In this document: piece after piece, positions 8,555 through 17,025 of the stretch
How the letters are laid out: every line of letters begins with the position of its first letter
Numbering within the stretch: the stretch's first letter is position 1
Assembly (NCBI RefSeq): GCF_008253865.1
Contig: NZ_CP042331.1
Span: 4,987,501 to 5,051,500 of the forward strand
Direction: 5' to 3'
Length of the DNA: 64,000 nt
Origin: Bosea sp. F3-2
GTDB lineage: Bacteria; Pseudomonadota; Alphaproteobacteria; Rhizobiales; Beijerinckiaceae
Notes under the pieces: model-generated
What the model saw: only the letters and a program-made list of their open reading frames with translations
Databases searched by the model: none
Told to the model about the DNA's origin: nothing
Made by a program: the position numbers and the translations under genes

Positions 8555-9796
8555 TCAGGACAGCATGTGTAGGCCGATCGCGAGCGTGGCGATCGTCAGT
8601 GGCGCGCCGATCCTGAAATAAGTCCAGAAATCGATCGTGATGCCGTCCTTGGCGGCGCGCTCGGCGACGATAAGGTTGGCGACCGAACCCAGCAGCGTGA
8701 AGTTCCCAGCGAGCGTCGAGGCCATCGCCACGACCAGCCAAGCGCGCTGCGGATCGTGCAACTGCTCGACGAAGGGCTTCAGCACGAGCACGGCCGGGAC
8801 GTTGCTGACGAGGTTGGACAGGACCGCGGTGACGCCGGTTAGGGCCGCGACATTGCCGAGGTCGAAATGCGCGGCCTGGGCCAGGACCTCCTTGGTTAAG
8901 ACCGCGTGCTCCAGCCCGCGCACGACGACAAAGAGGCCCGCAAACATCAGCAGGAGCTGCCCGTCGATCTCGCCATAGACCTTGCGCGGTTCGATCCGGC
9001 GCGTCAGCAGCAGCAGGGCCGCCGCGCAGATCGCCACCTTGGCGACGGGCTGGCCGAGGAAAAACAGCACGATCATCGCCAGCGAAACCAGCGCCGACTT
9101 TGCCGCGAGCCAACCATGGTAGTGCGCCGGCACAGAAACCGTCGGAAGGGCCTTCCTGGTCAGATATTCGCGCGGGTTGAGAACCAGCACGAGCAGGATG
9201 GTGACGAGCAGCCCCAGACCAGCCACCGGCACCAGCGCGGTCGTGAAGGCGCCGTAGGAGATCCCCGAGAGATTGCCGATGATCATGTTCTGCGGATTGC
9301 CGGTGATCGTCGCGGTCGAGCCGACATTGGAGGCGAGCGCGACGGCGATGAGGTAGGGCACCGGGTTGCGGTCGAGCGCGCGGGTGAGCGTGATCACGAT
9401 CGGCGTCATCACCAGACAGATCGCATCATTGACCAGGAAGGCGGAGAGAACGCCCGTCGTCACCACGACAGTCGCGAGCAGCAGCGCCGGGTGATGCGCC
9501 TTGCCGACGGCCCAGCCGGTCACCATGCGGAAGAAGCCGGACAGCCTGAGATTGGCGACGACGATCATCATGCCAAGCAGCAGCGTGATCGTGTCGAGGT
9601 CGATGGCGCGATAGGCGTCCTCCAGCGAGAGCACGCCGCAGCCGATCATGAGCGCGGCTCCGATCAGCGCCGCCCCGGCGCGGTCGACGCGCAGGCCAGG
9701 CATCCGGCCGATGGCGATCGCGACATAGGTCGCGACGAAGATCGCGATCGCGAGGATCTGCGTCGCGTTGAGCCCCCAGTCGGTCATGAAGATCAC
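8555..9796 (-). CDS. ArsB/NhaD-type anion transporter (SLC13-like)
   Basis: The 413-aa product is very hydrophobic, with about eleven membrane segments. It carries ion-transporter family motifs: LVNDAICLVMTPIVI, then ASNVGSTATITGNPQNMIIG, and a second half with TGVTAVLSNLVSNVPAVLVL and LAGNFTLLGSVANLIV. The two related S-N-V/T-GNP loops are the paired substrate loops of the ArsB/CitM/SLC13 superfamily. The substrate could be an anion such as a dicarboxylate, sulfate or arsenite, and no ars genes are nearby. The GTG start at 9796 overlaps the stop of the MFS gene (GTGA). An ATG at 9787 is an alternative. Confidence 0.82.
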   Translation of the reverse strand: MIFMTDWGLNATQILAIAIFVATYVAIAIGRMPGLRVDRAGAALIGAALMIGCGVLSLEDAYRAIDLDTITLLLGMMIVVANLRLSGFFRMVTGWAVGKAHHPALLLATVVVTTGVLSAFLVNDAICLVMTPIVITLTRALDRNPVPYLIAVALASNVGSTATITGNPQNMIIGNLSGISYGAFTTALVPVAGLGLLVTILLVLVLNPREYLTRKALPTVSVPAHYHGWLAAKSALVSLAMIVLFFLGQPVAKVAICAAALLLLTRRIEPRKVYGEIDGQLLLMFAGLFVVVRGLEHAVLTKEVLAQAAHFDLGNVAALTGVTAVLSNLVSNVPAVLVLKPFVEQLHDPQRAWLVVAMASTLAGNFTLLGSVANLIVAERAAKDGITIDFWTYFRIGAPLTIATLAIGLHMLS

Positions 9797-11109
9797 GCCA
9801 CTCTTTCGCCCGTCATTGCCGGCGCCGGGATGGCGCCGGGGTCGGTTGGCGGCCCATACCCATGGGTCTCCGGCATGGCAACGAGATAGAGGACGAGGCC
9901 GCAGGCGGCGATCGCCGCGAGCGTGATGAAGGCCGTGGAGTAGTCGGCCTGGACGATGATCACGCCCGCCAGCGAGGTGGAGATGGAAGCGCCCACGCCC
10001 TGGAACGTCGCCACGGCGCCTTGCGAGACGTTGAAGCGGCCGGTGCCCCGGGTCAGGTCCGCCACCACGATCGGGAAGAGCGCACCGAAGATGCCGGCGC
10101 CGACGCCGTCGAGCGCCTGCACCGCGACAAGCCAGAACGGGTTATCCGAGACGACATAGAGCGCGCCGCGCAGCGCAAGCACGCCGAAGGCGACGAGGAA
10201 GATCGGCTTGCGGCCCCAGGCGTCGACCTTGGCGCCGACCATCATTGCCATCGGCACCATGACGCATTGCGCCGCCACGATGCAGATCGCGATCAGCGAG
10301 GTCGCCTGCTCCTTGCCGACGACACGGGTCAGCAACTGGCCGACGGAGGTCAGCATCGCGGCATTGGAGAGGTGGAAGATGGCGCAGAGCAGCGCGAACA
10401 GCATCAGATAGCGGTTCTGCAGCAGGGCCTTCAGGCCCGAAGGCTTCTCGTCGTCGACGGCCTCGTCGAGGCCGCGGGCGAGATCGTCGTCGATCTCCTC
10501 CTCCGGCACCATCAGCATGGCGCCGATGCTGAGGACGGCGAGCACCGCCATCAGCCAGAACACCACGACGGGGCCGAAGAAATAGGCCGTCGCGCCGGCG
10601 ATCGCGGCCGAGACGGCATTGCCGAGATGGTTGAAGGCCTCGTTGCGGCCGACGCGCTTGGAGAACATCTTGGGCCCGACGAGTCCAAGCGTGATCGCCG
10701 CCAGCGCCGGCGGAAAGATCGCGCCGGCGATCACTGCGATCGATTGCATGCCGACGACCAGGTAGAAATTGCTGATGAAGGGCATAACGAGGCAGGAGAG
10801 TGTCACCGCCACGGTCGAGGCGATGACGATCGCCGGCTTGTGGCGGCCCCTGTCGATCAAGGCGCCGGCCGGGGTCTGAGCGATCAGGCCGACGATGCCC
10901 GCGATGGACATGACGAGGCCGGTGGTCGCCTCGTTCCAGCCCTGCTCCGGGCCGCGCACTGCGATGAGATAGATGGCGAGATAGGGCCCCAGCCCGTCGC
11001 GCACGTCGGCGAGGAGGAAATTCAGGGCGTCGAGGCCGAGAAGTGCCCGCCGGGATGGCGAGCGTTCGCCCGGTCTTGCGGCGGCGCCGGTCTGGCTTTG
11101 CGTGGGCAT
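9793..11109 (-). CDS. MFS transporter
   Basis: The 438-aa product has about twelve membrane helices split by a charged cytoplasmic loop near residues 205-235 (PEEEIDDDLARGLDEAVDDEKP). The major facilitator loop 2-3 signature appears as AGALIDRGRHKP, with a second-half counterpart MVGAKVDAWGRKP. The first 25 residues are polar and probably cytoplasmic. It is translationally coupled to the downstream anion transporter. The substrate is not evident; the protein resembles drug or metabolite exporters. Confidence 0.85.
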   Translation of the reverse strand: MPTQSQTGAAARPGERSPSRRALLGLDALNFLLADVRDGLGPYLAIYLIAVRGPEQGWNEATTGLVMSIAGIVGLIAQTPAGALIDRGRHKPAIVIASTVAVTLSCLVMPFISNFYLVVGMQSIAVIAGAIFPPALAAITLGLVGPKMFSKRVGRNEAFNHLGNAVSAAIAGATAYFFGPVVVFWLMAVLAVLSIGAMLMVPEEEIDDDLARGLDEAVDDEKPSGLKALLQNRYLMLFALLCAIFHLSNAAMLTSVGQLLTRVVGKEQATSLIAICIVAAQCVMVPMAMMVGAKVDAWGRKPIFLVAFGVLALRGALYVVSDNPFWLVAVQALDGVGAGIFGALFPIVVADLTRGTGRFNVSQGAVATFQGVGASISTSLAGVIIVQADYSTAFITLAAIAACGLVLYLVAMPETHGYGPPTDPGAIPAPAMTGERVA

Positions 11110-11275
11110 GGCTGTCGTCTCGCAGCAGAGGAGAGGCCGAAAGGCGGAGGGTCTGCCCGGCGAGTACCGCGCAGACGGGCGCTCGGGGGCGTTACCGAGG
11201 CCTTGTTGTGCAGTGGGGTGCCGTAGCGCGCTGTCCTGTCGATGGGAGCTGCCCGGCCGCGGAGGGACGGTGATC

Positions 11276-11306
11276 GTGTCCGGACCATCAGGGAAAGTCC
11301 GGACAC
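11276..11306. other. Perfect 10-bp inverted repeat, possible operator
   Basis: GTGTCCGGAC and GTCCGGACAC flank an 11-base loop about 170 bases upstream of the MFS start codon (11109, minus strand). The repeat is exact and could be an operator or an RNA stem-loop in the MFS leader. Confidence 0.45.
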
Positions 11307-11346
11307 GGCCGCCGCTTCAATCCGCCGGCGGTTCGCGGGTTCCCCG

Positions 11347-11378
11347 AAGTCGTACAAGCCCGTTCCGCGATACGACTT
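11347..11378. other. Inverted repeat downstream of the exported-protein gene
   Basis: AAGTCGTA and TACGACTT are separated by 16 bases, just beyond the stop codon of the minus-strand exported-protein gene (11392). There is no T-run, so it may be a weak terminator or a protein-binding site. Confidence 0.35.
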
Positions 11379-11391
11379 GGCCCGTCATGGG

Positions 11392-12114
11392 TCAGCCGCG
11401 CGGGCCCGGACCCGGCCCCCGACCCGGAGGCGGTGGCGGAGGCGGCGGCGCCCGATCATCGGGGTGCGGCGGCCTCGGCGGGCGCATGTCGATCTCCGCC
11501 AGCCGGTCCGGTGTCGCGCCGAGAGCGGTCGCCTCGATCACCGTCCCGAGCGGGCTCTTCATGCTCTCCCCGCGCACCGTGATCGCCGCGTCCGGCTTGA
11601 GCAGGTCGGCGAAGCGCGCCGCCTCGTGCGGCGGCAGCCTCAGTTGGGCGCCGTTGTCGAGAACCGCTCCGTTGACCTCGCCGCGCTTGCCGTGCAGCAC
11701 CACGACGATCTTGCTCGTCACCAGCTCGGACGCGGCGGCACGCTCCTCCGGACCGCCCTGGTCGAGCACCACGGCGCCGGTCGCGTCGTTGGTAATCGAG
11801 ACGGCGTCGACCAGAGGCGTCGCCCGCGCCTTGAGGCCGCGGATGGTGACCGCATCGCCCGGCCGCAGCGCGAACGCGGTCTGGGTGGAGAGATGCGGCG
11901 GCAGCTTGACCTCGGTTCCATCGGCGAGCAGCAGGCCGTCGATATCGCCGCGCGGGCCCAGCGTATACTGCTTCACCACGCCCTTGGTCTGCGGAAGCTG
12001 CGAGGGGTCATAGGCCAGGCCGCCGCGGGCCTGTGCGAAGACGGTCGCGGCACCGAGTGCGGTGCAGCCCATCAATAAGAGCGCGGCAGCGGTCGATCGA
12101 ACTCTGCTCGTCAT
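11392..12114 (-). CDS. Exported protein with duplicated OB-like repeats and Pro-rich tail
   Basis: The 240-aa product starts MTSRVRSTAAALLLMGCTALGA, a signal peptide ending near VFAQA. Two related segments follow. Residues about 43-110 read KGVVKQYTLGPRGDIDGLLL, then GTEVKLPPHL and GDAVTIRG. Residues about 130-195 read SKIVVVLHGKRGEVNGAVL, then GAQLRLPPHEA and DAAITVRG. This looks like an internal duplication of a small beta-barrel. The last 30 residues are Pro/Gly-rich. I do not recognise a named family with certainty. It sits just downstream of a two-component system on the same strand (111-base gap) and may be an output of it. An upstream ATG (12222) would remove the N-terminal signal, so 12114 is preferred. 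Confidence 0.6.
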   Translation of the reverse strand: MTSRVRSTAAALLLMGCTALGAATVFAQARGGLAYDPSQLPQTKGVVKQYTLGPRGDIDGLLLADGTEVKLPPHLSTQTAFALRPGDAVTIRGLKARATPLVDAVSITNDATGAVVLDQGGPEERAAASELVTSKIVVVLHGKRGEVNGAVLDNGAQLRLPPHEAARFADLLKPDAAITVRGESMKSPLGTVIEATALGATPDRLAEIDMRPPRPPHPDDRAPPPPPPPPGRGPGPGPRG

Positions 12115-12225
12115 GATTTCACCCGCTGTTGTGCCGGATGCCCGGCGGGATGACATCTCATCCGCAACCGGCGTGCCAACAGGCAGGTCTTTACATTTCA
12201 AAGTCTTATGTGGTGAGCTCACCCC

Positions 12226-13632
12226 TCAGCCGTCAGTATTCCTGACAGGCGCCGTCATGGATCCTGACGCTTCGCCGACGTCGAGGCCGTAGCGCTCGAT
12301 CTTGGCGTAGAGGAGCTGGCGGTTGATGCCGAGGCGCCGGGCAGCCTCGGTCCGGTTGCCTGCGCAGGCCAGAAGAGCGCGGCGGATCATCTCGGTTTCC
12401 AGCCGGGCCACGGCGGTCGGCAGATCCCCGTCGAGCCATCCGGATGCCGGGGCGGCCGCTCCCGCATCGAGCCCGGCATCGCCCATATCCGCGATGTCGA
12501 GCGTGTCGCCTCGCGCCAGGACGACGGCGCGGTCGATGGCATTCTTGAGCTCGCGGATGTTCCCGGGCCAGGGGCGGGCGAGCAGATGCGCCGCCAGCGC
12601 TCCCGTCATCCGCTTCGGCCGCTCGCCGGGCCGTGCGGCCAGGCGCAGGAAATGCTCGGCCAGCGGCACGATGTCGGCAAGCCGCTCGCGCAGGGGTGCG
12701 AGCGGGATGGCGAGAACGTTCAGCCGGTAATAGAGATCCTCGCGGAAGAGGCCTTGCGCGACGCGTTCGGGCAGCTTGCGGTGCGTGGCCGCGACGATGC
12801 GGACATCGACCTGCGCGGAACGCCCCCCGACGGGCGTGACGATCTTGTCCTGCAGCACGCGCAGGATCTTGGCCTGCATCGCCGCCGGCATGTCGCCGAT
12901 CTCGTCGAGAAAGAGCGTGCCGCCATCGGCGTCGCGGAAGGCGCCGTTCCGGTCGGTCGCGGCCCCGGTGAAGGCGCCCTTCACATGCCCGAAGAGCTCG
13001 GATTCGAGCAGGTCGGAGGGAATGGCGGCGCAGTTGACGGCGATGAACGGCCCGGGCTTGCGCCTGCTGTGCTCATGCAGTGCCCGTGCGACGAGTTCCT
13101 TGCCGGTGCCGGTCTCGCCGATGACAAGCACAGTGGTGTCGCTGTCGGCGGCGAGGCCGATGGCCTTCTGCACCATCCGCATCGGCTCGCTCAGCCCGAC
13201 CAAGGTAAAGCGGGAAGCCGCTTCCTCGCAGCCCGCGGCCGGTGGCGCGGCCTGTTCCATCGCCCGCAACGCGAGCATCCGCGTCAGGTTGTCGGCAAGC
13301 TCGGCGCGGCCGATGGGCTTGGTGAGGTGATCGAAGGCCCCGAGCCGGATGGCCTCGATCGTGTTCTCCGCTGTCGCATAGGCCGTCAGGATCGTGACCG
13401 GAGGCGGCGCCGGCAGGGCGCGGATCGCCTTGAGAACCGCCAGGCCGTCCATGTCTCCACCCAGGCGCAGGTCGAGCAGGACCGCGTCGACCGTCTCGCT
13501 GCGCAGACGGTCGAGACCGGTTCGCCCGGACGCGGCGGTCACGGCGTCGTGGCCGAGATCGCGCACCGTCTCCTCCAGGCTCTCGCGCAGGGCCGCCTCG
13601 TCGTCGATGATCAGGATGGTCGATGGTGCCAT
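12226..13632 (-). CDS. NtrC-type sigma54-dependent response regulator
   Basis: The 468-aa product has three domains. A receiver (about 1-120) has phospho-acceptor Asp54 in VLLDLRL. An AAA+ sigma54-activation domain (about 140-375) has Walker A GETGTGKE, the sigma54-contact loop GAFTGA and Walker B GGTLFLDEIGDM. A C-terminal Fis-type helix-turn-helix reads NRTEAARRLGINRQLLYAKI. All catalytic features are intact, so it should activate sigma54 promoters when phosphorylated. It overlaps the sensor kinase gene by 22 bases, so the two are a cognate pair. The target genes are not evident. Confidence 0.93.
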   Translation of the reverse strand: MAPSTILIIDDEAALRESLEETVRDLGHDAVTAASGRTGLDRLRSETVDAVLLDLRLGGDMDGLAVLKAIRALPAPPPVTILTAYATAENTIEAIRLGAFDHLTKPIGRAELADNLTRMLALRAMEQAAPPAAGCEEAASRFTLVGLSEPMRMVQKAIGLAADSDTTVLVIGETGTGKELVARALHEHSRRKPGPFIAVNCAAIPSDLLESELFGHVKGAFTGAATDRNGAFRDADGGTLFLDEIGDMPAAMQAKILRVLQDKIVTPVGGRSAQVDVRIVAATHRKLPERVAQGLFREDLYYRLNVLAIPLAPLRERLADIVPLAEHFLRLAARPGERPKRMTGALAAHLLARPWPGNIRELKNAIDRAVVLARGDTLDIADMGDAGLDAGAAAPASGWLDGDLPTAVARLETEMIRRALLACAGNRTEAARRLGINRQLLYAKIERYGLDVGEASGSMTAPVRNTDG

Positions 13633-15086
13633 GGCAGCTCGATCTCGAAATGGGCTCCCCGTTCGGAGGGCAGCAGGCGCAAGGCCGCACGATGGACGCC
13701 GGCGATCTCCCGCGCGATGGCCAGACCCAGACCGGTACCCTCCGGATGACTGGTGACGAAGGGCTCGAAGAGACGATCGCGGATCTCGGCCGGAACACCG
13801 GGCCCGTCGTCGCGCACCGCGATCACTAGGTTCTCGCCCCGCCTCGCAGCGGACAGCGCCACGCTGCCGCCGGCCGGCGTATGCCGCAAGGCGTTGCCGA
13901 CCAGATTCTCGACGATGCGTCCGATCTCCCCGGCGTCGAAGAGCGGCGGCGACCCGGTCGCAGCGCTCGGGTCCAGCCGGTCGATCAGCCTCACCTCGGC
14001 CGCGACCGCCCGGTCGCCGAATGCGGCGACGATCCCGCCGAGGAAGCGAGCGAGATCGACCGCCTCGGCCCTGGGCTCGCGCGGCTGGCTCATCGTCAGC
14101 AGATCGCGCAGCAGACGGTCCAGCCGAGCGATCTGGTCGAGGATGAAGCCGAGCGCGGCGGTGCGGCGGTGCTCGTCTCCCGCGGCGAGAGCGTTCTCCA
14201 CCTTGAGCCGCATCGCCGCCACGGGATTTCGAACTTCGTGGGCGACACCGGCGACGAGGCGGCCAACGGCGGCCAGCCGCTCGGCGCCGGCGGCCCGGCG
14301 CCGGGCATCGGACAATCTCTCGCCGCTGGCATTGAGCGCATGGACCAGACGGTCGAGCTCGGGCAGGCCCGTCGCCGCGAGGCGCGGCAGATCGGCGTCG
14401 CGGCCGGCCGCGAGATCGGCCTCCAGCCGCGCGATCCGCCGCGACCACGCGATCAGGAGCCAGCCCAGCCAGAGCGCGGAGCCCAGCACGGTCACGGCGA
14501 GAACCGCGAACCCGGTCATCAGCCGATCATAGGCCGGCCCCACCCCGGCGGCGATCCGCGTCATCGTCCAGCCGGTCAGCGCGGCATCGGCGGGTCCGCC
14601 AAGCGGGCAGGCGTGCAGCAGGAGGATCTGCGACCGCCCCCGCCGCTCCACCGTCACCGGCTTGCCGGCGGCGGCCGCCTCGGCATTGATCTCGCCGATC
14701 GTTGGAAGCTCCGCCGTCGGCAGGTCCGTCTTCGGACCCGTGCCCTCATAGGTCGGGAAGGCATAGGCGAGCGAGCCCTCCAATTCGCGCCAGATGCCGC
14801 CCTCGATCTCGGGAGAACGGGTAAGCGCGAGCTGGACGAGGTTCGTCAACTGCCGGCGCAGCTCCTCGTCGGTCCGGCCCACTCCCGGACCGCGCCAGCC
14901 GGAAGCGAAAAAGGCATAGCGATCGGCGATGCCGCGGCAGGCCGAGACAAGCCGGTCCTGCGCCCGTCCGGCCTGCACGTTCGCGGTCTCCCGGTAGAAC
15001 GAGACGAAGAGAAAGCCGGTCGCGCCCGCCGAAAGGACGATGAGAACCCAGAGCCCGATCAGCAGGGAGCGTAGAGACGTCAGCAT
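13611..15086 (-). CDS. Membrane sensor histidine kinase
   Basis: The 491-aa product has a membrane helix at about 5-30, a periplasmic sensor region of roughly 150 residues, and a second helix near 185-210 (FAVLAVTVLGSALWLGWLLI). A linker and a HisKA domain with VAHEVRNPVAAM follow, then an ATPase domain with N-box IVENLVGNALRHTP, G1 VRDDGPGVP and G2 EGTGLGLAI. This is the NtrB/DctB-like class that partners NtrC-type regulators. The sensor region has no obvious PAS signature and its signal is unknown. The start at 15086 puts the first membrane helix at the N-terminus. Confidence 0.92.
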   Translation of the reverse strand: MLTSLRSLLIGLWVLIVLSAGATGFLFVSFYRETANVQAGRAQDRLVSACRGIADRYAFFASGWRGPGVGRTDEELRRQLTNLVQLALTRSPEIEGGIWRELEGSLAYAFPTYEGTGPKTDLPTAELPTIGEINAEAAAAGKPVTVERRGRSQILLLHACPLGGPADAALTGWTMTRIAAGVGPAYDRLMTGFAVLAVTVLGSALWLGWLLIAWSRRIARLEADLAAGRDADLPRLAATGLPELDRLVHALNASGERLSDARRRAAGAERLAAVGRLVAGVAHEVRNPVAAMRLKVENALAAGDEHRRTAALGFILDQIARLDRLLRDLLTMSQPREPRAEAVDLARFLGGIVAAFGDRAVAAEVRLIDRLDPSAATGSPPLFDAGEIGRIVENLVGNALRHTPAGGSVALSAARRGENLVIAVRDDGPGVPAEIRDRLFEPFVTSHPEGTGLGLAIAREIAGVHRAALRLLPSERGAHFEIELPWHHRPS

Positions 15087-15226
15087 GTCACCTGTCTGCG
15101 GCGAATGCCGGGGTGCGCATGGTCGAGCCTCGGCATTCTCGGGGGACCGCCAAGCCGAAGCAAGCGGGCGGCGTGAGAACAAGCTGCTGCACCACGGCGA
15201 AAGCCGCAAGAGCGGGGGCACGGCGA

Positions 15227-15988
15227 TCAGCGCAGATAGTGGATATGCGGCCTTTGATGGTGAGGAGACGTCTCGACCCGCGCCTCGACCGCAAAGACAT
15301 CCCGCAGGAGCGCTTCGGTGATCACCGACTCCGGCGGTCCGGACGTCACGATCTTTCCTTGCTGCATGACGATCACCCGGTCGCAGAACATGGCGGCGTG
15401 ATTGAGGTCGTGCAGGGCGACCACGCTGGTGATCGGCAGGCTGGCGACGAGCTTCAGCACGCCGATCTGGTGCTGGATGTCGAGATGGTTGGTCGGCTCG
15501 TCGAGAATGAGTTCGGTCGGAGTTTGTGCGAGGGCCCTGGCGATGTGCGTGCGCTGCTTTTCGCCGCCCGACAGGCTCTGCCAACGGTCGTTGCGCCGGT
15601 CCTGCATGCCGGCGCGCACAAGCGCCTCGTCCACGGCACGGTCGTCGGCATGCGTCCAGCGGGACAGCCAGGAGCGATGCGGAAACCGTCCGAGCCGGAC
15701 GACGTCGGCGACGCTGAGATTGGCGCTGGTTGTGGCGTGCTGCTCGACGAAGGCGACGCGGCGCGCCACCGTCCGGGCGCCCAGCGTCGCCAGCTCGCTT
15801 CCCTCCAGCAGCACGCGGCCCGATTGCGGTCGCTTCAGCCCGGTCAGCAGGCGCAGAAGCGAGGTCTTGCCGGAGCCGTTGGGGCCGAGCAGCCCGAGCA
15901 TCCGCCCGGGCTCAGCCGCGAAGGAGACATTATCGACGATCGTCTTGCCTCCGATCCGCCAGACCAGATTCTCCGCCGTGATGCTCAT
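15227..15988 (-). CDS. Iron-complex-type ABC transporter ATPase
   Basis: The 253-aa product is a FecE/BtuD-type ATPase that would power import of an iron chelate, heme or cobalamin. It shows Walker A GPNGSGKTS near residue 36, the signature SLSGGEKQR, Walker B LILDEPTNHLD and the switch histidine in VVALHDLNHA. The start overlaps the permease stop by four bases (ATGA). No TonB-dependent receptor is adjacent, so the outer-membrane part is elsewhere or the substrate enters through porins. Confidence 0.9.
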   Translation of the reverse strand: MSITAENLVWRIGGKTIVDNVSFAAEPGRMLGLLGPNGSGKTSLLRLLTGLKRPQSGRVLLEGSELATLGARTVARRVAFVEQHATTSANLSVADVVRLGRFPHRSWLSRWTHADDRAVDEALVRAGMQDRRNDRWQSLSGGEKQRTHIARALAQTPTELILDEPTNHLDIQHQIGVLKLVASLPITSVVALHDLNHAAMFCDRVIVMQQGKIVTSGPPESVITEALLRDVFAVEARVETSPHHQRPHIHYLR

Positions 15989-17025
15989 GATGCGCGCTGC
16001 AGCCGGTAGAGGATGATCGAGAAGAACGGCACGCCGACAAGCGCCGTGACGACGCCGATCGGCAGCACCTGATGCGGGATCAAGGCGCGCGAAGCGACAT
16101 CCGCCAGCACCATGAAGACCGCGCCGACCAGCGCGCAGGCCGGCAGCAGCCGGACATGGAGTGGGCCGATCAGGGCACGGGCTGCATGCGGTACGATCAG
16201 GCCGACGAAGCCGATCGACCCGACCATGCTGACGATGGTCGCCGTCATCATGGCGGTGAGGGCAAAGAGGACGATCCGGGCCCGGCCGACATCGACGCCG
16301 AGGGAGGCCGCCGTCTCGTCGCCGAAGGCGAAGGTGTCGAGCGTCCTCGCATAGCAGAGGCAGGCCACGAGCCCCAGGCTGACGACCATGGAAACCAGCA
16401 TGAACTCCGGCCAGCGCACGCCGCCGAAGCTGCCGAGCAGCCAGAACATGACGTCGCGGGCCTGCTGGGCGTTGCCGGAGGTGGTGACGATGTAGGAGGT
16501 CGCGGCGTTGAAGAGCTGCGAGGCCGCCACGCCCGCCAGGATGGTGCGATCGGCGCCGCCGCGTGTGCCGTTCGACAGCAGCGCCACGAAGCAGAAGGCC
16601 GCGAAGGCGCCGAGGAAAGCGCCCGCCGACAACGACACCGCGCCGGCTCCCAGGCCCAGGATGATGATGGCGACGGCCCCGGTCGACGCCCCGGCGGAAA
16701 TGCCGAGCACATAGGGTTCCGCGAGCGGGTTGCGCAGCAGCGACTGCATGATCGCGCCGGACAGCGCGAGACCGGCTCCGCAGAAGGCCGCTACGAGCGC
16801 GCGGCTCAGACGGTAGTCCCAGATCACCGTCTCAAAGACGCGATCGATCTCGACCGACGACCAGCCGAGCCGGTTGGTGACGGCCGCGAGCGTCGTGCCG
16901 AGCGGGATCGGCAGGTCGCCGATGCCGACGCTGAGCCCGATGGCGAGCCCGATCGCCGCCAGCGATGCCAGCAACAGGCCGGCAAAGACCGCCCTGCCCT
17001 GAAGGAGGCCGTATTCCGGGTTCAC
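15985..17025 (-). CDS. FecCD-type ABC transporter permease
   Basis: The 346-aa permease has about nine to ten membrane segments and the family blocks ALVAAFCGAGLALSGAIMQ, NPLAEPYVLGISAGAS, FAFGDETAASLGVDVGRAR and VGLIVPHAARAL. This is the BtuC/FecCD fold, in which two copies form the channel. It sits between the binding-protein and ATPase genes, overlapping each by four bases, so the importer is made from one transcript. Confidence 0.92.
   Translation of the reverse strand: MNPEYGLLQGRAVFAGLLLASLAAIGLAIGLSVGIGDLPIPLGTTLAAVTNRLGWSSVEIDRVFETVIWDYRLSRALVAAFCGAGLALSGAIMQSLLRNPLAEPYVLGISAGASTGAVAIIILGLGAGAVSLSAGAFLGAFAAFCFVALLSNGTRGGADRTILAGVAASQLFNAATSYIVTTSGNAQQARDVMFWLLGSFGGVRWPEFMLVSMVVSLGLVACLCYARTLDTFAFGDETAASLGVDVGRARIVLFALTAMMTATIVSMVGSIGFVGLIVPHAARALIGPLHVRLLPACALVGAVFMVLADVASRALIPHQVLPIGVVTALVGVPFFSIILYRLQRAS

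Noticed and set aside
8304..9113. 269-aa frame overlapping the anion transporter
   Set aside because: Composition is Arg/Ala-rich shadow of the transporter gene in another frame, with no family match.
9862..11226. 454-aa plus-strand frame opposite the MFS gene
   Set aside because: It is rich in Asp, His, Arg and Gly, typical of antisense frames in high-GC DNA; the MFS gene on the minus strand has clear helices and motifs.
13633..14448. Upstream extension of the response-regulator frame
   Set aside because: It runs in another frame over the histidine kinase gene; the receiver domain starts exactly at the ATG at 13632.
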